Counted from the stretch's first letter, positions 25,243-34,162 are shown. The stretch is 64,000 nucleotides of DNA from an uncultured Clostridia bacterium (GCA_947053545.1 CAMRSY010000002.1:42364-106363), one strand, 5' to 3'. Numbers and translations are program-made. The notes: generated from the sequence alone by a model not told the origin.

Positions 25243-26028
25243 ATGACGGGGATTTATTTCAGCGGCACGGGCAATACGAAGCGCTGTGTTGAAAGATTTT
25301 TAAACGGAATGGAGAGCGGTGCGGAAACGTTTGCGCTCGAAACTCCGCAGGCGGCGGAGGCGGCGAAGTGCGCGCAAGAAATAGTATTTGCCTACCCCGT
25401 GTACTATTCCGAACTACCCAAAATTGTGCGCGATTTCATTGTCGGCAACGCCGGGCTTTGGCGCGGCAAAAGCGTATTTATAATTTGTACTATGGCAATG
25501 TTCAGCGGCGACGGCGCGGGTTGCGCGGCAAGGCTGTTCAAAAAGTACGGGGCTAACGTTACGGGCGGACTGCACCTGAAAATGCCCGACAGTATAGGCG
25601 ACGTAAAAATCTTAAAGAAGTCGTCCGCTCAAAACCGCGGGCTTATAAAAAAAGCGGACGAAAAAATCGACAGGGCGGTTGCAGATATCAAACGCGGCAA
25701 ATATACGCGGAACGGTTTGGGTATTTTCGCGCATATCGCGGGGCTGTTGGGGCAAAGGCTTTATTTCGGCGGTAAGACAAAAAAGTACTATACCAAGGTA
25801 AAGGCGGACGGCAAAAAGTGCGTTGGTTGCGGGATATGCGCGGGCGTTTGCCCTATGCAGAACATAAAAATAGAGAACGGCAAGGCTGAATTTAACGGCA
25901 AATGCACTATGTGTTACCGCTGTTTTTCCCGCTGTCCGCAAAGGGCTATAACTTTGTTGGGCAAGCGCGTTTACGTTCAGAATAAATACGAAGATTACGG
26001 AGAAACTTTATGCTCGCGGACGAAATAA
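25243..26028 (+). CDS. EFR1-type flavodoxin-ferredoxin fusion
   Basis: 261 residues. The first 150 form a flavodoxin-like domain with the FMN phosphate loop FSGTGNTKR at residues 5-13 and YPVYYSELP near 47. The C-terminus holds two 4Fe-4S motifs, CVGCGICAGVCP near 193 and CTMCYRCFSRCP near 220. Known as the EFR1 family of electron carriers in anaerobes. AGAGGAG precedes the ATG. It is first of three overlapping genes (EFR1, DUF6194, YdeI-like). Confidence 0.92.
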   Translation: MTGIYFSGTGNTKRCVERFLNGMESGAETFALETPQAAEAAKCAQEIVFAYPVYYSELPKIVRDFIVGNAGLWRGKSVFIICTMAMFSGDGAGCAARLFKKYGANVTGGLHLKMPDSIGDVKILKKSSAQNRGLIKKADEKIDRAVADIKRGKYTRNGLGIFAHIAGLLGQRLYFGGKTKKYYTKVKADGKKCVGCGICAGVCPMQNIKIENGKAEFNGKCTMCYRCFSRCPQRAITLLGKRVYVQNKYEDYGETLCSRTK

Positions 26029-26459
26029 TAGATTATTGCGTGCAAAATTTAAGCGGCGTTGCCGTAGTGGAAAGTTGGGGCGAAAGGGGCGTATTCTACA
26101 ACCCCGAAAATAAATTGAAGAGGGGCGTGTACGTGCTGACCGTTAAAGAGAAAGACGGCGAAAACGACCGCTCTTCGCACCTCGACCGCAACTCGGTTTA
26201 CCGCGTAAATTTAGGCGTAAGGCGGCAAACTTTTTTAAATTTATACGGCAATATCCCCGCGCGACCGAAAAAGGGCGGCGTTGTCGATATGAATTACGAT
26301 TTTACGGCAACCGATAAAATTATGCCCCACCCCGTGTACGGCTGGCTGAGTTGGCTGTGCTGTTTAAATCCCTCCGCCGAACGGTTCGAAGAGTTGAAGC
26401 CGCTAATTGCCGAAGCCCACGCCTATGCGAAAGAGAAGTATGAAAAGAGGAAGATATGA
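26010..26459 (+). CDS. DUF6194 family protein
   Basis: 149 residues, soluble. Matches the DUF6194 pattern: an N-terminal helix, GVFYNP-like strand, a SSHLDR...YRVNLGVRRQTFLNLYG core, and HPVYGWLSWLCCLNPS near the end. Function unknown. The ATG at 26010 has GGAGAAA upstream and overlaps the preceding gene by 19 bases; its end overlaps the next gene by four. Confidence 0.8.
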   Translation: MLADEIIDYCVQNLSGVAVVESWGERGVFYNPENKLKRGVYVLTVKEKDGENDRSSHLDRNSVYRVNLGVRRQTFLNLYGNIPARPKKGGVVDMNYDFTATDKIMPHPVYGWLSWLCCLNPSAERFEELKPLIAEAHAYAKEKYEKRKI

Positions 26460-27016
26460 ACGGCGAATTTATATTTGCGGACAGGGAACAATTCAGAAAT
26501 TGGTTAAAGGACAACTGTAAGACGAGCGGGGGCGTTTGGCTTGTGTTCGGCAAGAGCGGCGGCGTGAAAACGCTTACTGCCGCGGAAGCGCTGGAAGAAG
26601 CGTTGTGCTTCGGCTGGATAGACGGGCAGATGAAGAGCGTCGACGGCAATACCTACAAAAAGTATTTTGCTCCGCGCAGGGCTGACGGTAAGTGGTCGGA
26701 TAAAAACAAGGCGCTTGCCGCCGACCTCGAAGCCCGCGGACTTATGACCGAGTACGGCAGGGAGAAGATAGAGGAAGCCAAGCGCAACGGACGGTGGAAC
26801 GCGGTCGATTTAATGTCGCTTGGGGAGGAGGCAATATCCGAGCTTAGCCTGCTATTAAAAGATTACCGTACCGCCTATGCCAATTTTCAGGCTATGCCGC
26901 AGTCGGTTAAAAAAACTTACGCTCGCGCCTACTTCGACGCCAAGACGGAGGCGGGCAGGGAAAAGCGGCTTGCATGGATTGTAGACAGGCTCAACAAAAA
27001 TTTAAGACCAATGTAA
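26456..27016 (+). CDS. YdeI/OmpD-associated family protein
   Basis: 186 residues. Seen: FADREQFRNWLKDN, GVWLVFGKSG, the family hallmark EALEEALCFGWIDGQMK near residue 42-60, KYFAPRRADGKWSDKNK, and a C-terminal domain with AxFxAMPQSVKKTYARAYFDAKTEAGREKRL, the YdeI/OmpD-associated motif. The family is loosely linked to peptide or bacteriocin resistance; the biochemical role is unknown. Overlaps the upstream gene by four bases. Confidence 0.87.
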   Translation: MNGEFIFADREQFRNWLKDNCKTSGGVWLVFGKSGGVKTLTAAEALEEALCFGWIDGQMKSVDGNTYKKYFAPRRADGKWSDKNKALAADLEARGLMTEYGREKIEEAKRNGRWNAVDLMSLGEEAISELSLLLKDYRTAYANFQAMPQSVKKTYARAYFDAKTEAGREKRLAWIVDRLNKNLRPM

Positions 27017-27083
27017 TGATGAAAGCCTTTTTATTGAAATAAAGTTCGTTTACATTACGGACTTCCGTACAAAGGAGAAAGAC

Positions 27084-28424
27084 TTGAAAATTATACGCGC
27101 GTTGAAAACGGTTAATTACAGACTCTGGTTCGCTATTCTTGCCACTATGCTGTTACCGACTGCATATCAAACCGTTAGAATATTTTTTTTAGGAGATATG
27201 CCGAGCGACAGCGGGATAAACATAGCTAGTCAGTTACAGTGGGTCAATTTATTTTACGAGATAGTGCAGGAAGCACTGATTTTGCCGTTATTTTTCTTAC
27301 TCGGAAAATCGCTTGATAATAAGGAAGAGTTTTCAAACAAAGTACGTACAGGACTGGTTGTTACGGGCGGTATTTACATTGTCGTTTCAATAATTATAAT
27401 CTCGTGCGCTCGACCGTTAATTGCTTTTATGAAACAGGATGCTGCGTTAATAGAAGAAACGGTAACTTATGTACGCCTCGAAACGGTTGCAGCTCTGTTT
27501 TCCACTTTATGGCGGTTTATGTCGCTGGTGCTTGTAACGCTGAAAAAAGACGGTTATATGTATTTTGTTCTCGGCGTACAAACAGCGCTTTCTATTTTAT
27601 TAGATACGTTTTTTGTAAGTAATCTTTCCGTTTCGGTAAAATTAGGTGTAAACGGCATTGCCGTGACTAATATTACCGTTAACGTAATTATACTTGCCGT
27701 TTCGTTCGCGCTTTTATACCGTGAAAAAATCTATTTGTTTACCAAAGAAAAATGGAAATTCGGATGGCTTAAAGAATGGTTTAAAGTAGGCAAATTTTCG
27801 GGGCTTGAATCTCTTTTACGAAACTTTGCTTTTATGATTATGGTTGTGCGTATGGTAAATATAGTCGCGGAACAGGGCAATTATTGGGTAGCTAATAACT
27901 TTATCTGGAATTGGCTTTTACTCCCCGGGCTTGCGCTAGCCGATTTAGTAAAAAAAGAAATAGGCGAAAGTAAAGATAATATTCGCGCCAAAACTTTCGG
28001 CTATATTGTTTTTACAAGCGTTTTCGTAGCGGCGTGGCTTGCAAGTATTCCGTTATGGAAACCCTACCTGCGATACGTTATGAATGTTTCGGAATACGAA
28101 TCAGTGTTTAAAATCACGTTAATAGAAACCGCGTTTTATATAACTTTTTTATTCAACAGTTGCATTTGCGACAGTACTTTTTACGGATTGGGCAAAACAA
28201 ATTATATGCTTATTCAATCCCTTTGCATAGACGTATTATATTACGGAGTGATGTTTATATTGTATATCACGGGTTTATTTGTGCCTACGCTATTAGGAAT
28301 TGCGCTGATGTTCGGGATAGGAATGGCTATCGATTTTATCCCTACGCTTGTTTTGTATATACGCATGCTGAAAAAGCAAAATATAAAAATTGATTTTCAG
28401 TTAAACAAGGAGTTGGAACGGTGA
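27084..28424 (+). CDS. MATE-family efflux transporter
   Basis: 446 residues with about 12 hydrophobic segments in two repeats, the MATE layout (drug or metabolite export driven by Na or H ions). The start is TTG at 27084 with AAAGGAG at eight bases; no ATG with a ribosome site is near. The 67-base gap before it holds no clear riboswitch. Its stop overlaps the start of the GNAT gene by four bases, so they are co-translated. Confidence 0.87.
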   Translation: MKIIRALKTVNYRLWFAILATMLLPTAYQTVRIFFLGDMPSDSGINIASQLQWVNLFYEIVQEALILPLFFLLGKSLDNKEEFSNKVRTGLVVTGGIYIVVSIIIISCARPLIAFMKQDAALIEETVTYVRLETVAALFSTLWRFMSLVLVTLKKDGYMYFVLGVQTALSILLDTFFVSNLSVSVKLGVNGIAVTNITVNVIILAVSFALLYREKIYLFTKEKWKFGWLKEWFKVGKFSGLESLLRNFAFMIMVVRMVNIVAEQGNYWVANNFIWNWLLLPGLALADLVKKEIGESKDNIRAKTFGYIVFTSVFVAAWLASIPLWKPYLRYVMNVSEYESVFKITLIETAFYITFLFNSCICDSTFYGLGKTNYMLIQSLCIDVLYYGVMFILYITGLFVPTLLGIALMFGIGMAIDFIPTLVLYIRMLKKQNIKIDFQLNKELER

Positions 28425-28909
28425 ATATTGAAATATCTGAACTTACCGCGGGTTATACGGAAGAGGCGAAAGATTTGCTGGTGGAATTGCAAGCGCAAAT
28501 TGCCGCTTGGGATAAGCGCGGCGTAATTGTCTTAAAAGAAAACTTTTGCGACGATTACTTTAAATTCGTAACCGGGGAAGTAAAAAAGCATAGCGGCAAA
28601 ATTTTTATTGCCGTTATGGACGGGTGCGCAGTTGGCATTGTTATCTGTAAAATATTTCAGGGCGGCGGCGAAGAGGACATTACCACTACTTGCCCAAAGG
28701 TCGGCTTCATAAGCGATTTGGCGGTAACGAAAAACGTTCGCGGCAAAGGCATAGGTAAAGCTCTTTTAGCACACGCGGAAAAGTTTTTCAAGGACGGCGG
28801 ATGCGAATATACTCAACTTGAAGTTTTTGCCACTAATACGCGGGCGTTTGAGTTGTACAAAAAATCCGGCTTCGAACCTCTCTGTATTTATATGTCGAAA
28901 AAGTGCTGA
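28421..28909 (+). CDS. GNAT-family N-acetyltransferase
   Basis: 162 residues. The acetyl-CoA loop is seen in VTKNVRGKGIGKALL near residue 107-121, preceded by a strand (VGFISDLAV) and followed by YTQLEVFATNTRAFELYKKSGFEP, the usual C-terminal motif B. GTG start overlapping the MATE stop. Substrate unknown; pairing with an efflux pump could mean both deal with the same small molecule. Confidence 0.9.
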   Translation: MNIEISELTAGYTEEAKDLLVELQAQIAAWDKRGVIVLKENFCDDYFKFVTGEVKKHSGKIFIAVMDGCAVGIVICKIFQGGGEEDITTTCPKVGFISDLAVTKNVRGKGIGKALLAHAEKFFKDGGCEYTQLEVFATNTRAFELYKKSGFEPLCIYMSKKC

Positions 28910-28991
28910 AAAGCCGAGCCCCGTGCGATAAAATTGAAGGCACCGTAACCCTTATTATTTGCAATGAATAGAATAGGGGGAGAGGTGAGTA

Positions 28992-29321
28992 ATGTTCAAT
29001 TATAATAATCAGAACGGAAATTACAACGGGAATAACCCGAACGGAAGAAACGGAAATGTCGGCGGCACGGACAATTTCGAAACGTTGCAGAACGCGCGTA
29101 GAGATTTGGTTGGAGAAATCGACGCCATTATTCAGTACGACGACCACTTACATAAGACGGATATCGAGATTGCGAAATCAACGTGGAAAAACATTCGTGA
29201 CGAAGAGCTGACGCACGTAGGCGAGCTGTTGGGATTGCTATTTTATCTTGCGCCGTACCAGAAAGAGTTTGTTGAAAAGGGCTTGAAAGAATTTACCGAC
29301 AGACTTAAAGGTAAACCTTAA
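28992..29321 (+). CDS. Small ferritin-like (rubrerythrin-type) protein
   Basis: 109 residues. The first 27 are almost only Asn, Gly and Arg; then two helices carry GEIDAIIQYDDHLHK and IRDEELTHVGELL, with Glu and ExxH spacing of half a diiron four-helix bundle. It may dimerise to complete the site. AGAGGTGAG precedes the ATG. Similar short proteins occur in spore-formers; the role is unknown. Confidence 0.72.
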   Translation: MFNYNNQNGNYNGNNPNGRNGNVGGTDNFETLQNARRDLVGEIDAIIQYDDHLHKTDIEIAKSTWKNIRDEELTHVGELLGLLFYLAPYQKEFVEKGLKEFTDRLKGKP

Positions 29322-29468
29322 TTAAATTTGCGCGGAATGCCGACCGTTCGGATTTACCGCGCCTGATTTTTACATATTTAAAATTTGCCTAATCTTTTCT
29401 ATAACGCCAAATAATAAAAAATTTTATCAACTACCGTATTTTATTAACGCAAATTAGCGTTTTGCCGC

Positions 29469-29496
29469 TTGCCATATACGAAAAAAGTGCTATAAT
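29469..29496 (+). promoter_or_regulatory. Sigma-A promoter
   Basis: TTGCCA, 16-base spacer, TATAAT, 63 bases before the next start codon. Confidence 0.72.
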
Positions 29497-29559
29497 AAAA
29501 TAAAATCCGCATATCAGGAAAAGTAAAAAACGCGAAAAGCGTTAAAGGGGACAGTACTT

Positions 29560-29871
29560 ATGACAATTGCTCAACTAACCGAAATTGTATCGCTTGTAGA
29601 CGGAAAACTTATCAAAGAACGCTTAAAGGCAGAGGGCTACACCGATTGCGGCAAGCGCAAAGTCAATAAAGAAATTAATCTTGCCGCCCAGTTTCTGGGC
29701 ACTATGACCGAAACGGGCGAATATACCGTGGAGCAGGGCGCTTACAACTATAAGGGCGTAATATATTCCAACGTGCAAAACCACGAAGGTTACCAGTTTA
29801 TTATTATAGTAATAAGCGACAGTAAAAACGTTTACCCTATGGAATTGAGTACCTGGGCAAAGGCGCTTTGA
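29560..29871 (+). CDS. Hypothetical protein
   Basis: 103 residues, soluble, no signal or membrane segment, not recognised. An N-terminal helical part (LTEIVSLVDGKLIKERLK) leads to a strand-rich part. A good AAAGGGGA ribosome site and an upstream promoter support it as a real gene. The flavoprotein gene follows after 25 bases. Confidence 0.75.
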   Translation: MTIAQLTEIVSLVDGKLIKERLKAEGYTDCGKRKVNKEINLAAQFLGTMTETGEYTVEQGAYNYKGVIYSNVQNHEGYQFIIIVISDSKNVYPMELSTWAKAL

Positions 29872-29896
29872 TTAAACGCCGTTCAATAAATCTTTT

Positions 29897-30433
29897 ATGA
29901 AAAAAGTTATAGTAATTACCTCTTCGCCACGCAAAGGCGGAAATTCGGAAACGCTTGCCGACTGCTTTATAAAAGGCGCCGAAAGCGCGGGACATTCGGT
30001 TAAAAAAATAGCAGTGCGCGATTTAGGTTTGCAATTCTGCACGGGCTGTATGTACTGCCAGTCGCACGACAACTGCGTGTTGGGCGACGGTATGAACGCG
30101 GTTTATTCCGAAATAGAAAACTCGGACGTAATAGCGTTTGCCACTCCCGTATATTATTACGCGGTTTGCGGACAGTTAAAAACTTTCTTAGACAGGTTAA
30201 ACCCGCTGTATCCCCGTAAAAACAGGTTTAAAGAGGTTTATCTTTTAGCTTCCGCCGCTGAGAACGACGACGGCGCTTTCGACGGCGCGGCTTCGGATAT
30301 CAACGGTTGGACTGCATGTTTCGACGGAGTTAAATTTATAAAAATTTTACGCGGAAAAGGGCTGGAAGGCAGAGAGGACGTATCTGCTACGCCGTTCCCC
30401 GAAGAAGCTTTTAATATGGGTAAAAATATTTAA
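29897..30433 (+). CDS. NADPH-dependent FMN reductase / iron-sulfur flavoprotein-like
   Basis: 178 residues of flavodoxin fold: SSPRKGGNSETL phosphate loop at residues 9-20, CTGCMYCQ near 49-56 (Cys motif seen in iron-sulfur flavoproteins), ATPVYYYAVCGQLKTFLDR near 92-110. Likely reduces quinones, metals or other small acceptors. No Shine-Dalgarno is visible, so it may depend on the upstream gene. Confidence 0.88.
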   Translation: MKKVIVITSSPRKGGNSETLADCFIKGAESAGHSVKKIAVRDLGLQFCTGCMYCQSHDNCVLGDGMNAVYSEIENSDVIAFATPVYYYAVCGQLKTFLDRLNPLYPRKNRFKEVYLLASAAENDDGAFDGAASDINGWTACFDGVKFIKILRGKGLEGREDVSATPFPEEAFNMGKNI

Positions 30434-30502
30434 AAAATATTGTTGCCCGCGGCATATGCTGCGGGCAACAGTATTCGAAAGACAAAATTTAAAGACAGAA
30501 CA

Positions 30503-31249
30503 ATGACCGATATCGAAAAGATAACATTCGCCAAGTCGTATATCGACAAAATGGCCCAGGGTATTAACCCGCTTGACGGCAACCCCGTACCCGAAAACGA
30601 CCTTATAAACAACGTGCGAATTTCGCGGTGCCTTTACCTCGTTTCACAAATTCTGGACGAGGCGTGCAGCCAGCCGGAAATAAATACGGTAAAGCCGAAT
30701 GCAACAGCTCCTTTCAGGGTAACTGCGGAAATGACCGAAAACTTTCCGTTTAATGAAAGCGGCATGCTGTTAAAGGATATCATTGATTATTTTAACTCCT
30801 GCGCCGATAATGCAGGGATAAAAAGGCTTGCCAAACCCGCTTTAAGCGAATGGCTTATATCTAACGGCTATCTGCAACCGGTTGAAAAGGATAACGGCAA
30901 GCATTATAAACTGCCTACCGAAAAGGGCAACGCCGCAGGAATAACCGCCGAGGACAGATACGGAATGTACGGCGTATATACCGTTGTTTTGTACGACAGA
31001 CAAGCGCAAAAACTTATTGTAGACAGTTTACAAAGTATAGCCGACAATTATTATACGAATAAAAAGAAATTTACTCCCCGCGAAGGTTTTGAAAACCAAG
31101 GCGCCGGCTGGGGCAAAGAACAGGACAACAAGCTTACCGAACTGTATAAAGCCGGTTTACCCGCAGAAGAAATTTCAAAAGCACTGGGCCGCACTTTGGG
31201 CGGAATACGGGCGCGTTTGAAAAAACTGGGGTTGTCAGACGCTACTTAA
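30503..31249 (+). CDS. Hypothetical protein with C-terminal HTH
   Basis: About 248 residues. The C-terminal 45 read WGKEQDNKLTELYKAGLPAE followed by EISKALGRTLGGI and RLKKLGL, a SANT/Myb-like helix-turn-helix of the type found at the ends of bacterial helicases and regulators. The N-terminal part has INPLDGNPVPENDLIN, seen in similar DNA-linked proteins. The ATG at 30503 is taken; a TTG at 30440 would start within a perfect hairpin (30441-30470). Function unknown. Confidence 0.72.
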   Translation: MTDIEKITFAKSYIDKMAQGINPLDGNPVPENDLINNVRISRCLYLVSQILDEACSQPEINTVKPNATAPFRVTAEMTENFPFNESGMLLKDIIDYFNSCADNAGIKRLAKPALSEWLISNGYLQPVEKDNGKHYKLPTEKGNAAGITAEDRYGMYGVYTVVLYDRQAQKLIVDSLQSIADNYYTNKKKFTPREGFENQGAGWGKEQDNKLTELYKAGLPAEEISKALGRTLGGIRARLKKLGLSDAT

Positions 31250-31276
31250 CAGGCGAGTTAATTTTATAAAAATTAG

Positions 31277-31310
31277 CGGCGGCAAAGGCATAATGCCTTT
31301 GCCGCCGTAT
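31277..31310. terminator. Bidirectional terminator between HTH gene and ypeB
   Basis: Fourteen-base GC-rich perfect stem (CGGCGGCAAAGGCA and complement) with a three-base loop, between convergent genes. Confidence 0.8.
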
Positions 31311-31364
31311 TGTAATTTAAAAATCAAATACACAGTAAAGATTTAATTAATAATTTAAATTCTA

Positions 31365-33329
31365 TTACATCAACGCTCTGCCCTGAGCCGTGCCTATAAC
31401 GGTTAAAACCTCTATTTCTTCGCCGGTTGCCGCGTCGACGTAAACATAATATTCGTTTCCGTCAAGTTCGCCAATAAACTCATAGCACATAATTTCGCCG
31501 CCGTCAAATGGTATTACGGCCGTGCGGGAAGAAGATATTTCCATATTGCCGTTAATGCTAGCCTTTGCCTGTCCTTCGCTGATAGCGGGTTTTGAAATAT
31601 TTCTTTCACCGTGGTTTAAAACGTAACTTAATGCTTCCACACCCGTAACAATGCCGCGTTCCTCGCAAACTTTCACTTTAACAAGGTCGGGGTAAATTAC
31701 CGCGCCGCTTTGTACGGGGGCAAAGTTAAGGTTACACGTCGTGCCGTTTTCGTTAGTCCAAACGGGTTTTAATCCGGCATATCCGATAGAGGCAAGGAAA
31801 TCTTCGGCAATGTCTATGCACCTTTCTACCGAAAAATTGTTTTTCGTGCAGTCTTTATAGCTGTCAAAGGCAACGACTTTGCCGCCTAATTTGGAAAGCT
31901 GTACAAACATTTCGCCGTCGGGCGTTTTCAAATTAACGTTATAAAGCGTTAAAGCTTCGCCCGTAGCCTCGCCCGTGCAGGTGGCTTCGCTTACTTTATA
32001 GTCCGCAAAATACTGCTTTGCCAACTTTTCCGCCGCCTGTGCGGTAATTTCCTTTTCACCCTTTAAAGCTTTGGGATTAGTCTTTTTCAAACTGTCTGAA
32101 AAAGGACCGTCCTGTATTCCCTTGGGGTCTTCGAACGTATTGTTCTGAATGGTGGTAAACCCGTTGCCAAGCACGCTAGACTTGCCGCGCATAGCCTTTA
32201 GCATGTCTTTGCCGTCGCAGGTTGTAACAAGCGTGTTAAGTTCTTCTTTAACTTTTGCGTTGGTTTCGTACATATAGTTTAAAGATGCAATTTGCGAAGC
32301 TGTAAGTTCGCCGCCGTTTGCAACGGTATAAAGCATCTGTTTGGCGCTGTCTCCCATCTTATTTATAAAAGACGAAAGCTGTTCCGTCATCTGTATATCC
32401 ACGGGGAATCTTTCCAAAATGGTTTCCGCCGTCTGGCTCTCTATCGCTATATCCGATAAAACGCGTACTCTGTCGCGGGCGGAGGAAGAAGCCTTCGCTC
32501 TGGATAAATCGGCGTCGAGGTTATCAATAACCGAATTAAGCTCGTACAGCGAATGGGTATAGCCGGTGGCCATTTCGGCCTGCATATTGTCCATATTCAG
32601 CCAACCGAAAGTTAACACCGTGCCTAACGCAAGGGTTGTTACGCCCAAAGATATTACGGCTGCAAGCCAGCCGCCGAAACCGGGAGTGCGCCTTTTGGAC
32701 CTGTCGTTGCGTTCCGCACGCTTTTCGGCGCGTACCTTTAACCTGTGTTCGCGTTTTGCCTTTCTGTCGGCAAGATAAGCTTCGTGCTTGGCTTTATGCG
32801 CCTCGCGCTTAGCCTGTCTTTCTTCGGCAATTCTCTCGCGGCGCGCTTCTTTGCTTTCGCTTTTTATCAAATCCCTGCGTTCCTTTCTCTTTTCCCTGCG
32901 CTCCTCGCGTTTATCGTGCAAGGCGGAAATTTTTTCAAGGCGTGCTTCCTTATGGGCAAGCTTTCTTTCAAGGCGCGCCTGCTTTCTGTCCGCTGCAATT
33001 TTAGCGCGCTCTATTTTCTTTTCTTCGCGCCGCTTAGCTTTCATTGCCCGCTTCTCGCTTAAGGGCTTGTTGTCTTTTCTGTTCTTTTTTACACGCTTTT
33101 CGCTTTTAACTGCGTTGCCGCCCTTTTTCGAAGCGGTTTTCTTCTTGCCGGTGCTTTTTACGCCGCTCTTTGCCTTTGTTTTTTCACTCTTAACGGTAGT
33201 CGTAGTTTTTTTAGCTCCGGTAGTTTTTTTAGCTCCGGTAGTTTTCTTTGCTTTACCGTCGCTGTTCGAAGCAAGGGCAAGCTTTTCCGCCTTTTCGGCT
33301 CCGCTGGAAATATTTTTCTTTTCTGCCAT
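31365..33329 (-). CDS. ypeB: Germination protein YpeB with a long basic N-terminal extension
   Basis: YpeB holds the cortex-lytic enzyme SleB in the dormant spore. The C-terminal part (from about residue 215) is typical: one transmembrane helix at about 217-243, a helical domain, and PepSY-like repeats (EKLAKQYFADYKVS..., YYVYVDAATGEEIEVL) at the end. Unusual is the first 215 residues: repeated AKKTTG units followed by about 150 residues in which about 40 percent are Lys or Arg, mixed with Glu and Ala and probably helical. Usual YpeB is about 450 residues; this is 654. The gene follows sleB by 13 bases. Confidence 0.9.
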   Translation of the reverse strand: MAEKKNISSGAEKAEKLALASNSDGKAKKTTGAKKTTGAKKTTTTVKSEKTKAKSGVKSTGKKKTASKKGGNAVKSEKRVKKNRKDNKPLSEKRAMKAKRREEKKIERAKIAADRKQARLERKLAHKEARLEKISALHDKREERREKRKERRDLIKSESKEARRERIAEERQAKREAHKAKHEAYLADRKAKREHRLKVRAEKRAERNDRSKRRTPGFGGWLAAVISLGVTTLALGTVLTFGWLNMDNMQAEMATGYTHSLYELNSVIDNLDADLSRAKASSSARDRVRVLSDIAIESQTAETILERFPVDIQMTEQLSSFINKMGDSAKQMLYTVANGGELTASQIASLNYMYETNAKVKEELNTLVTTCDGKDMLKAMRGKSSVLGNGFTTIQNNTFEDPKGIQDGPFSDSLKKTNPKALKGEKEITAQAAEKLAKQYFADYKVSEATCTGEATGEALTLYNVNLKTPDGEMFVQLSKLGGKVVAFDSYKDCTKNNFSVERCIDIAEDFLASIGYAGLKPVWTNENGTTCNLNFAPVQSGAVIYPDLVKVKVCEERGIVTGVEALSYVLNHGERNISKPAISEGQAKASINGNMEISSSRTAVIPFDGGEIMCYEFIGELDGNEYYVYVDAATGEEIEVLTVIGTAQGRALM

Positions 33330-33342
33330 TTATTATTTCCTC

Positions 33343-34083
33343 CTATATGGCGAAGACGTGTTTACCGATAGTGGTAACAGTCTTTCTGCCGAAAATCCAC
33401 GAGCTGGTTGCAACCGCGGGGTTGTAGTAATACAAACAACCGTAGGTAGGGTCCCAGCCGTTAAGCGCGTCGCTTGCCGCGTTCATAGACGTTTTATCGG
33501 GCTCTAAGTTAATTTGCCCGTCGGAAACGGCGGTAAACGCGCCGCTTTGGTAAATTACGCCCGCAACCGTGTTGGGGAAAGCGGAAGAGTTTACGCGGTT
33601 TAAAATTACCGCTCCCACGGCAACCTGTCCCGTATAACTTTCTCCGCGCGCCTCGGCGTATATACACTTAGCCAAAAGGTACAGGTCCGAATTGGTGTAC
33701 GAAGAATTACCCTTGTTACCGCCGTTTCCATACTTATCCAGCGCGTTAACGCTGTCGTTCATACCCAGCGCAACATAGGTTGCTCTTCCACAGATACCGT
33801 CGGCAGTCAAACCGTTTTTCTTCTGAAAGCGTTTAACAGCCTCTATAGTGCCTTTGCCGTAAATGCCGTCGACGGAGCCGGTGTAATAGCCCCATTGTTT
33901 CAAGCGGCGCTGAACCTCTTTTACCTCGCCGCCCTTTGAGCCTTGCTTTAACACCGCAGTCTGAATCACAGGGGAGGAGGCGTAATCGTCCGCCGTTCCA
34001 CCTCTCGTTCCGATTACGGCGCCCGCCCCGGCCGCTGTAGCGATAAAGGCGGCAGCTATGCCCGTAATAAGTGCTTTTTTCAT
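33343..34083 (-). CDS. sleB: Spore cortex-lytic enzyme SleB
   Basis: Lytic transglycosylase that breaks spore-cortex peptidoglycan on germination. 246 residues: signal peptide or anchor (MKKALITGIAAAFIATAAGA), a peptidoglycan-binding repeat (GEVKEVQRRLKQWGYYTGS...), then the catalytic SLT-like hydrolase_2 domain with LAKCIYAEARGESYTGQVAVGAVILNR, whose Glu is the expected catalytic acid. The ATG at 34083 has AAGGAGG; the longer frame starting at 34164 has none. It sits under a sigma-G promoter and leads the sleB-ypeB operon. Confidence 0.95.
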   Translation of the reverse strand: MKKALITGIAAAFIATAAGAGAVIGTRGGTADDYASSPVIQTAVLKQGSKGGEVKEVQRRLKQWGYYTGSVDGIYGKGTIEAVKRFQKKNGLTADGICGRATYVALGMNDSVNALDKYGNGGNKGNSSYTNSDLYLLAKCIYAEARGESYTGQVAVGAVILNRVNSSAFPNTVAGVIYQSGAFTAVSDGQINLEPDKTSMNAASDALNGWDPTYGCLYYYNPAVATSSWIFGRKTVTTIGKHVFAI

Positions 34084-34133
34084 TTTACCTCCTTGCCCCT
34101 TTATTCGGAGCAACACTTTTTTATCGTTGCAAT

Positions 34134-34162
34134 TATTATGAATAATTAAAAAAATTGTATGC
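34134..34162 (-). promoter_or_regulatory. Sigma-G promoter of sleB-ypeB
   Basis: On the minus strand GCATA, 17-base spacer, CATAATA, an excellent match to the sigma-G consensus (GHATR / CATNNTA), 50 bases before the sleB start. sleB is a forespore sigma-G gene in Bacillus. Confidence 0.8.

Noticed and set aside
27017-27083. Riboswitch upstream of the MATE transporter
   Set aside because: Only 67 bases with one weak hairpin; no known aptamer core such as ykkC, yjdF or PreQ1 was recognised.
30441-30470. Perfect TGTTGCCCGC hairpin as terminator of the flavoprotein gene
   Set aside because: The T-run lies on the wrong side for plus-strand transcription; left as an unexplained hairpin.
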